DNA of 64,000 nucleotides from Maribacter forsetii DSM 18668 (GTDB lineage Bacteria > Bacteroidota > Bacteroidia > Flavobacteriales > Flavobacteriaceae): the NCBI RefSeq assembly GCF_000744105.1, contig NZ_JQLH01000001.1, positions 3,563,501 through 3,627,500 on the forward strand, given 5' to 3'. The position numbers were made by a program, and so were the translations under genes. Every line of letters begins with the position of its first letter. Positions within the stretch are counted from its first letter, which is position 1. The notes below the pieces were generated by a model. The model searched no databases. It was not told the DNA's origin and saw only the letters and a program-made list of their open reading frames with translations. Of the stretch, positions 7,687 through 15,600 are shown in pieces.

Positions 7687-10600
7687 ATGAAAGCAATAAT
7701 TTTCTTTATTTTTTTTACAGTACTAGCGGTACCTACCGTATTCGGACAAATTAAAATAGGAGATAATCCCCAAAATATTGATGCTTCATCTGTCTTGGAG
7801 CTTGAAAGCTCCTCTAAAGTACTGGTCATTACCCGTGTTACTACATTAGAAATGGAAGCTATTACCCCACAACGTGGTGGTATGGTTTATAATACAGACA
7901 CCGAATGCATCAATTATTATGACGGCACAAAATGGGTAAATCTTTGCGATGCCGTAGACTTCAATATCACTAACGATCCAATTATCAATACCCGAAGTAC
8001 TATTGAAATTACAGAATCTGCCGGAGCCATAAATTTAGAGGTGGCAAAAAACAGTATTCTAGGCGATAATATTATTGACGGCGGTATTGGCCCAGATGAT
8101 ATTCAAGATAATTCTATTACACAAGAAAAATTAGCCGATGCATCTGTAGGTTCTAGTGAGCTTAGACAAAATTCTGTTGGTGCCGAAGAAATTAGAGACA
8201 ACAGTATTTCTGTAGCCGATATGGCCAATGACCAAGCCGGTCAAGTATTGACTACAGACGAGAACGGTATTGTACAGTGGCAAGATTCAGACGACTTATA
8301 CGACCTTACTTTTAGTAAACTAGATACTACGTTAACCATTTCGAGATCTACAATAGCGGGAGTTTCTACTATTAGTTTAGGTGCCTTAATTGGTTCTGAC
8401 GATCAGCAATTGAGTTTGGATGAAAATATTCTTAGTATTGAGAATGACCCGAATACAATTGACTTATCTACTTATTTTCAAACCATAAGTCTTGACCCTG
8501 ACACAAACGAAATTGTTTTAAGTGGTAACGGAGGATCGGTTCCCTTACCTCAAACAGACGGTTCAGAGACACAACTAAGCGAAGGAAATAATATTACCAT
8601 TACAGGTGATGGAACAGCAGATGCGCCGTATGTAATAAATGCTGCCGATGCTGCAGTTGTAGATGGTACCGAAACCGTTTTACAAGGTGGACCAACTATA
8701 ACTATAACCGGTGAAGGATCTAATGACAATCCTTATATTATAAATGCTTCTGAAGTGATAGCATTAGATAATGGCAATATTCTTATTGGAGGAGACGAAG
8801 ACACCGCAGTACAAGCTTTTATAAATGGTGATGCTACTATGAACAACCAAGGTTTGCTAACTATAGAAGAAGCTGCAGTAACACCTGCTAAAATTGAGCC
8901 TGCACTTGGCGTACTGACGGAAGATCAAGTATTAATTACCACTACTGCCGGAGTTGTCGGATGGGCGGATTATACACCTGGTGGTGGTGACGATAATCAA
9001 GATGCCAGCGAAGTAGCATATGACAATACAACCTCTGGTTTAGAGGCTATTACTACTCAAGCGGCTATTGATGAACTTGTCGATAGTGGGTTGGTTGATA
9101 CCGATGATCAAGATGCAAGCGAAGTAGACTACGACAATACCACCTCTGGTTTAGAGGCTATTACTACTCAAGCGGCTATTGATGAGCTTGCCGATAGTGG
9201 GCTGGTTGATACAAACACAACTAATGCAACATTGACTTTAACCGATGAAGATTTAGACAGCACTATTGAATCACTTACCATTACAGATTCTGAAGGAGCT
9301 AAAGTTAGTATTTTGCTTTCAGAATTGAATTCTGGAACAGATACGACTATTAGCACGCTAGCTTTGACTGATGAAAATTTAGACGGTATAGACGATTCGC
9401 TCACTATAACTGATTCGGCAGGCACAACCTTTAGTATTTTATTGACTCAAATAAATTCTGTTGTTGACGCAGAAATTGATGATGCACTAACAGATTTTAA
9501 TGCAACCACCGGATATAGCATAAATGTTGATGATACCACAATCGAAATTCAAGGTGATGCCCTTCAAGTCAAAGAGGATGCAATAGGTTTAGACCAGCTG
9601 AACCCGATGGGCGCCACAACGAACGGTCAAATCCTTAAATGGAACCAAGACAATACAGAATGGGAATTGGGTACGGATCTTGGAGGCACACTGCCCGAAG
9701 GACAAGTTTTAATTGGTAATGCAGCTGACGAAGCAGCACCTCAAACTATTACAGGCGACGCCACAATAGACAATACGGGCGTTATTACCATTGAGGAGGA
9801 TGCCATTGACAATACAATGATAGCGGCAGATGTAGCAGGTAACGGACTTGTACAAAATGGAACTTCAGGAGCCTTGGATATTATTCCAGGAACTGCGGAT
9901 AATCAAATTTTAAAGTGGGATGAAGCTACGACTTCTTGGGAACTAGCGACTGATGTTGGCGGCGAACTACCCGCTGGGCAAGTCTTAATAGGAAACGCAA
10001 CCAATAATGCAACACCACAAACTCTTAGCGGCGATGCTACAATTGACAACACAGGCGTTATTACCATTGAGGAGGATGCCATTGACAATACAATGATAGC
10101 GGCAGATGTCGCTGGCAATGGACTTGTACAAAATGGAACTTCAGGAGCCTTGGATATTATTCCAGGAACTGCGGATAATCAAATTTTAAAGTGGGATGAA
10201 GCTACGACTTCTTGGGAACTAGCGACTGATGTTGGCGGCGAACTACCCGCTGGGCAAGTCTTAATAGGAAACGCAACCAATAATGCAACACCACAAACTC
10301 TTAGCGGCGATGCTACAATTGACAATTCGGGCGTTATTACCATTGAGGAGGATGCCATTGACAATACAATGATAGCGGCAGATGTCGCTGGCAATGGACT
10401 TGTACAAAATGGAACTTCAGGAGCCTTAGATATTATTCCAGGAACTGCGGATAATCAAATTTTAAAGTGGGATGAAGCAACAACTTCTTGGGAGCTGGGA
10501 GCTGATAATGGTAATGTACCTGACGCCGTAGCAGGAACAATTTTCTTTTCGGATGGTTCCAATGCCTTAGACATTGACGAAACTCAGTTATTTTGGGATG

Positions 10601-11253
10601 ATACTCAAAATGTATTAGGAATTGGAACTAATACTCCTGATAGCGGAACTGGTATCAATAGCATAAAATTACACGTTTCTGGTGGAAGAATTAGAGCGGA
10701 AGGCATTCTAAATTCAGACGGTAGTCCGACAACTCCAGCATATAGATTTATCAATGATACAGATAATAATTCTGGTATGTATTTTCCTGCACAAGATCAA
10801 TTAGGTTTTTCCGTTGGTGGGCTAGAAACATTATTATTAAAAGAATCCGTAGGTAATGGACTAGAAATTATAGCTGAAGGAAGCTTAGAACTCACAGAAC
10901 AACTTTTAGATCAGAACGGCAGTCCTGGTAACGAAGGTCAAATTTTAACAGCAACTACGACAGGTACAGAATGGAAAGAACCACAAATATTTGCAATGGG
11001 TAAAGCTAATGGCGCAAATTCAATAAATATTAATGGCATTCAATCTATTTCTGGAGGCTCCGGTATAAGCACTGTTAACTTTTCATCTCCGCGAATAGAT
11101 TCTGATTATATAATTCAACTAACTGTAGTAGGAAACAATAGAATTTTTGTTACTTCACAAACCATTAATGGTTTTACTGTTGAAATCAGGGATGCAATAA
11201 CTGACAATTTAGTAACAGCAAATTGGTATTTTACTCTTTCTGATTTCGAATAA
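7687..11253 (+). CDS. Giant repetitive secreted fibre-like protein (cassette 1)
   Basis: An 1188-aa exported protein. Seen in order: signal peptide (1-20, ending TVFG/Q); a head found in many flavobacterial fibre-like proteins (about 22-95: KIGDNPQNIDASSVLELES, then MVYNTDTECINYYDG and WVNLC); a long low-complexity region rich in D, T, N, I and G with several repeat classes, including two 37-aa copies and three 92-aa copies; and a C-terminal region (about 1000-1188) with YRFINDTDNNSGMY, then GSPGNEGQILTATTTGTEW and a final beta-rich domain ending WYFTLSDFE. The pattern resembles tail-fibre or beta-helical stalks. There is no recognisable T9SS C-terminal domain; its partner at 11256 has one. 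Two bp separate the genes. Function: probably surface adhesion or matrix, inferred only. Confidence 0.8.
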   Translation: MKAIIFFIFFTVLAVPTVFGQIKIGDNPQNIDASSVLELESSSKVLVITRVTTLEMEAITPQRGGMVYNTDTECINYYDGTKWVNLCDAVDFNITNDPIINTRSTIEITESAGAINLEVAKNSILGDNIIDGGIGPDDIQDNSITQEKLADASVGSSELRQNSVGAEEIRDNSISVADMANDQAGQVLTTDENGIVQWQDSDDLYDLTFSKLDTTLTISRSTIAGVSTISLGALIGSDDQQLSLDENILSIENDPNTIDLSTYFQTISLDPDTNEIVLSGNGGSVPLPQTDGSETQLSEGNNITITGDGTADAPYVINAADAAVVDGTETVLQGGPTITITGEGSNDNPYIINASEVIALDNGNILIGGDEDTAVQAFINGDATMNNQGLLTIEEAAVTPAKIEPALGVLTEDQVLITTTAGVVGWADYTPGGGDDNQDASEVAYDNTTSGLEAITTQAAIDELVDSGLVDTDDQDASEVDYDNTTSGLEAITTQAAIDELADSGLVDTNTTNATLTLTDEDLDSTIESLTITDSEGAKVSILLSELNSGTDTTISTLALTDENLDGIDDSLTITDSAGTTFSILLTQINSVVDAEIDDALTDFNATTGYSINVDDTTIEIQGDALQVKEDAIGLDQLNPMGATTNGQILKWNQDNTEWELGTDLGGTLPEGQVLIGNAADEAAPQTITGDATIDNTGVITIEEDAIDNTMIAADVAGNGLVQNGTSGALDIIPGTADNQILKWDEATTSWELATDVGGELPAGQVLIGNATNNATPQTLSGDATIDNTGVITIEEDAIDNTMIAADVAGNGLVQNGTSGALDIIPGTADNQILKWDEATTSWELATDVGGELPAGQVLIGNATNNATPQTLSGDATIDNSGVITIEEDAIDNTMIAADVAGNGLVQNGTSGALDIIPGTADNQILKWDEATTSWELGADNGNVPDAVAGTIFFSDGSNALDIDETQLFWDDTQNVLGIGTNTPDSGTGINSIKLHVSGGRIRAEGILNSDGSPTTPAYRFINDTDNNSGMYFPAQDQLGFSVGGLETLLLKESVGNGLEIIAEGSLELTEQLLDQNGSPGNEGQILTATTTGTEWKEPQIFAMGKANGANSININGIQSISGGSGISTVNFSSPRIDSDYIIQLTVVGNNRIFVTSQTINGFTVEIRDAITDNLVTANWYFTLSDFE
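8992..9213 (+). repeat. Two tandem 111-bp coding repeats
   Basis: Two consecutive 37-codon units start at 8992 and 9103. Each encodes D-D/N-QDASEV-x-YDNTTSGLEA followed by ITTQAAIDEL-x-DSGLVDT. They differ at a few residues (A/D, V/A). In-frame, so copy changes keep the reading frame. Confidence 0.9.
9682..10509 (+). repeat. Three tandem 276-bp coding repeats
   Basis: Units start at 9682, 9958 and 10234, each 92 codons, and run from G-G-x-LP-x-GQVLIGNA to KWDEATTSWEL. Copies 2 and 3 are almost identical in DNA; copy 1 diverges only in its first third (EGQVLIGNAADEAAPQTITG). Near identity at synonymous sites shows recent duplication or gene conversion. Confidence 0.93.
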
Positions 11254-11255
11254 AT

Positions 11256-12419
11256 ATGAAAAACTTCACATACATACTTTTCTTTCTGTTTGCGGCAACT
11301 ATTACTGCCCAAACAGCATTATACAATAACGGCAACTTACGTATTCACCAAGGTGGGCAAATTGGTTTTCACACCAATCTCATCAATGATGCCCCTACAG
11401 ATAATAACCTTGGTTTGGCAGGTTTTTATGGTACTGAACAACTAACTGTATCGGGCAATGTTACTCCGCAATTCTATGATATGGAAATTGCTTTGGAGAA
11501 CAATATGCAGCTGAATTTGGGCATGGACAATACCAATAACACCAATTTCATTTTTGGTAGCATTCTTACCCCAACTGCGCAACCAGATGTTTTTTACAAT
11601 TTTGTAGATAATTCATTTTACAGCGGCGAGAATGATTTTAGTAAAATTGAAGGGTATGCGGCTATTACCAATCAGCAGAATTTTGGTTTTCCTGTTGGTG
11701 ATGTGCAGTTTTTAAGACCGCTGATCATCAATTCAGAAAGCGTTAATTTATTTGCAAAATGTGCCTATTACTATGAAAATCCCAATAACCCTCCAGCACC
11801 ATTAGGTTCGTTCAATACCAATGCAACCGATTTAGATGTAAATCTGGTAAATACCTTCGAATTTTGGCGCTTAGAAGGTTCGGTACCCACTACCGCAACC
11901 CTAAGTTGGAACGAACGTAGTACTGTAGCAAGTTTAACAGATAACGTAGACGAAGTCATTCCCGTAGGTTTTAGCAAAGCATCACAACAATGGGTAAATT
12001 TAGTAGGTAGTATACCTGTAGGTACCGTAACAGAAGGGTTTGTAACTTCAGAATCTTTTATACCAGATGACTATGAAGCCATTACGCTTGGATCCTCTAA
12101 AAGTCCGTTTGAACCATTAGCTAGAGATGTTCTTTTCATAGATAATTTCTATGTTTCGGTAAACGGTGACGGGGTTAATGACAACTTTTATATTGAAGAA
12201 TTGGAAGAATACGACAGTAACTTTCTACAGATTTATGATCGTTACGGACTCAAAGTATTTGAAAAAACAGATTACGTTGATGATTTTGTTGGTTTTTCTA
12301 ACCAAGACAATGTACCATTTGGAGAAGCGGAAGGACTACCTACCGGCGTTTATTTTTACACCATATACATTCCTGAAGACGACTTAAATTATCAAGGTTT
12401 TTTATACTTGACTAGGTAA
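11256..12419 (+). CDS. T9SS type-B sorted protein with gliding-motility-type (CHU_C) C-terminal domain
   Basis: A 387-aa exported protein. It has a signal peptide (1-18, ending TITAQ), an N-terminal region starting with ALYNNGNLRIHQGGQIGFHT, a middle beta-rich part with FEFWRLEGSVPTTATLSW, and a C-terminal CHU_C domain (about 300-387: SVNGDGVNDNFYIEELEEY, LQIYDRYGLKVFE, GLPTGVYFYTIYI, YQGFLYLTR). That domain is the signal for type IX secretion, type B, so the mature protein should reach the cell surface. It starts 2 bp after the giant gene, so one operon. It is a paralogue of the protein at 18397. Its role as anchor or exporter partner of the fibre is inference. Confidence 0.9.
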   Translation: MKNFTYILFFLFAATITAQTALYNNGNLRIHQGGQIGFHTNLINDAPTDNNLGLAGFYGTEQLTVSGNVTPQFYDMEIALENNMQLNLGMDNTNNTNFIFGSILTPTAQPDVFYNFVDNSFYSGENDFSKIEGYAAITNQQNFGFPVGDVQFLRPLIINSESVNLFAKCAYYYENPNNPPAPLGSFNTNATDLDVNLVNTFEFWRLEGSVPTTATLSWNERSTVASLTDNVDEVIPVGFSKASQQWVNLVGSIPVGTVTEGFVTSESFIPDDYEAITLGSSKSPFEPLARDVLFIDNFYVSVNGDGVNDNFYIEELEEYDSNFLQIYDRYGLKVFEKTDYVDDFVGFSNQDNVPFGEAEGLPTGVYFYTIYIPEDDLNYQGFLYLTR

Positions 12420-12631
12420 ACAATAAGTAATTAAAATAACTGGTTAGCTAACTATTTTTTTTAAAAAAACACCTTCTATTCCATTCAATTCTTACAAATA
12501 AACATACTACCTCAGCACTCGATTAAACGCATATTTTAGCGTTAAAAGTAAGCGTACAAAGACTTTCCCAACATAATCACCTAGCTACACAACATATTAT
12601 ATTTTTCCTACACAACTCGAATTATTTTTGA

Positions 12632-12645
12632 AATAGTTAACTATT
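12632..12645. promoter_or_regulatory. 14-bp perfect palindrome upstream of second cassette
   Basis: AATAGTTAACTATT is a perfect palindrome 13 bp before the ATG at 12659, where it would overlap a promoter or leader. A related palindrome, GTTAGCTAAC, lies at 12443-12452 just after the previous gene and is followed by a T run. The first could be an operator. The 239-bp gap 12420-12658 otherwise shows only AT-rich sequence. Confidence 0.3.
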
Positions 12646-12658
12646 CCCCTATAATTCG

Positions 12659-15600
12659 ATGTCTACAAAATTTAAATTTCTTCTAATTTTTATCATCACT
12701 TCATTCTGTGCAAATGCACAGGTTAAAATTGGTGAGAATCCCAATACCATAAATTCCGCTTCCATAGTGGAACTTGAAAGCACCAACAAAGCTTTTGTAC
12801 TTACCAGACTCACTACTGCACAGATGCAAGCCATTACCCCGCTCAACGGAGCCGTAGTTTATAATACCGACACCCAATGTGTTCATTATTACAACGGATT
12901 GGTCTGGACAAACCTTTGTGACGGTAATTCTTCATCATTTTCATTTACTGATAACGGCGATGGCACTATTACACTTTCTAATGGCGAAGGAAACAATGTA
13001 ACTTTTGACGGAGCACCACAAACCATTTCTACACTTGCAGATAATGGTGATGGTACGTACACCTACACCAATGAAAACGGTTTAGAAACGATTATTGCAA
13101 TTGCAGAAACCGACAACCAAAATTTACAAACAGACAGTACTCCGGGAAACATCAGTATTGATAATGGCAATGCAATTGCAATCAATGTAGACGATGCAGA
13201 TGCAGATGCCCAGAACGAAATTCAAACTTTAGATTATACTTCTGGAGTATTAACATTATCTAATGACCCAAATGCAACAACGGTTGATTTATCGGGATTT
13301 GACCAAAATGCTGCCGATGATTTCTCAGGTAGTTTCAATGATTTAACTGACCTACCCCTAAATTTGGATACAGATGCAACAGATGATTTTAATACAGGAA
13401 TTTCTTTTGACGGAACAAATTTAATCGTAACAGATGCAGGTGGTGATGTAAGTACAGATATTAGCGGACTTGCATATGACGATACTGCCATTAGAGCGGA
13501 TATTGATCAAAACGAACTGGATGCCGATAATGCAATAGCAACGGTAGACACCAAAATTGATGACCACATTCTTGCAGACGAGGATACCTCTTCAACAAAC
13601 GAACTTTCAGATATTTCCATCACAGGTACGACAGTAACCTTGACGAATGCTGCTGCCGGTGCTACCGGTGTTGATTTAGGAAATACTTTTGCAACTGATG
13701 CTGAAGTAGCTACCGCAATTTCTGACTCTGAAGCATTGGACTTAGATAAAGTAATCGGAAACGAATCCGTAACTGCATTAACCTTTGACGGCACTACCTT
13801 GACCTTGGACCAAGATGGTGCGGCAAGTGAAACTGTTGATCTTAGCGGTGTTTCTACCGATGACCAAAAAATAGATACCTTTTCTTTGACAGGTACAACT
13901 ATAGCGGTCTCTAATGAAGGTGACGGAGAAGCAAATAAAACAATCGACTTAGGTACCACTTTCGCTACAGATAACGAACTTGCGGATGCGATTACCGCTT
14001 CAGAAGCGTTGGACTTAGATAAAGTAATCGGAAACGAATCCGTAACGGCATTAACCTTTGACGGTACTACCTTGACCTTGGACCAAGATGGTGCGGCAAG
14101 TGAAACTGTTGATCTTAGCAGTGTTTCTACAGATGACCAAAAAATAGATACTTTTTCTTTGACTGGTACAACTATAGCGGTCTCTAATGAAGGTGACGGA
14201 GAAGCAGATAAAACGATCGACCTGGGAAATACTTTTGCAACTGATGCTGAAGTAGCTACCGCAATTTCTGACTCTGAAGCGTTGGATCTTGATAAATTAA
14301 TCGGAAACGAATCCGTAACGGCATTAACCTTTGACGGCACTACCTTGACCTTGGACCAAGATGGTGCGGCAAGTGAAACAGTTGACCTTAGCGGTGTTTC
14401 TACAGATGACCAAAAAATAGATACTTTTTCTTTGACTGGTACAACTATAGCGGTCTCTAATGAAGGTGACGGAGAAGCAGATAAAACGATCGACTTAGGT
14501 ACCACTTTCGCTACAGATACCGAACTTGCGGATGCGATTACCGCTTCCGAAGCATTGGATCTTGATAAAGTGATCGGAAACGAATCCGTAACGGCATTAA
14601 CCTTTGACGGCACTACCTTGACCTTGGACCAAGATGGTGCGGCAAGTGAAACAGTTGACCTTAGCGGTGTTTCTACAGATGACCAAAAAATAGATACTTT
14701 TTCTTTGACTGGTACAACTATAGCGGTCTCTAATGAAGGTGACGGAGAAGCAGATAAAACCATCGACCTGGGAAATACTTTTGCAACTGATACTGAAGTA
14801 GCTACCGCAATTTCTGACTCTGAAGCGTTGGACTTAGATAAAGTAATCGGAAACGAATCGGTAACAGGATTAACCTTTGACGGTACTACCTTGACCTTAG
14901 ATCAAGATGGTGCGGCAAGTGAAACTGTTGACCTTAGCGGTGTTTCTACAGACGACCAGAAAATAGATACTTTTTCTTTGACTGGTACAACTATAGCGGT
15001 CTCTAATGAAGGTGATGGGGAAGCTGACAAAACGATCGACCTGGGAAATACTTTTGCAACTGATACTGAAGTAGCTACCGCAATTTCTGACTCTGAAGCG
15101 TTGGACTTAGATAAAGATGCTAATAACGAAACGAACACGGCTTTTGCTTCTGCAACCAATACATTGACGATCACGGACAGTAATGGCGCTTTGACCGCTC
15201 CGATCGTAAACTCGAACGAACTGGATATCACTACTGGAGAAATCACTTCTACCATCAATGGCGTGGCTTCTACTCCTATCTCGCTTCCTGTTGCCGATGG
15301 ATCTGAAACGGTTATCAATGACGGTACGAATACTACTATTGCAGGTGCAGGTACTGCGGCTAGTCCGTACACTATTGCTGTTCCGGACAACTTGGACAAC
15401 TCGGTAACAAACGAAACGAACACGGCTTTTGCTTCCGCAACCAACACATTAACGATCACGGACAGCAATGGCGCTTTGGATGCTCCTATTGTAAATACGA
15501 ACGAACTGGATATCACAGCTGGAGAAATCACTTCTACTATCAATGGCGTGGCTTCCACTCCTATAACACTTCCTGTTGCCGATGGATCTGAAACGGTTAT

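Noticed and set aside
9903..10394. Two identical-looking 71-aa minus-strand frames
   Set aside because: They are the same antisense frame of two copies of the 276-bp repeat.
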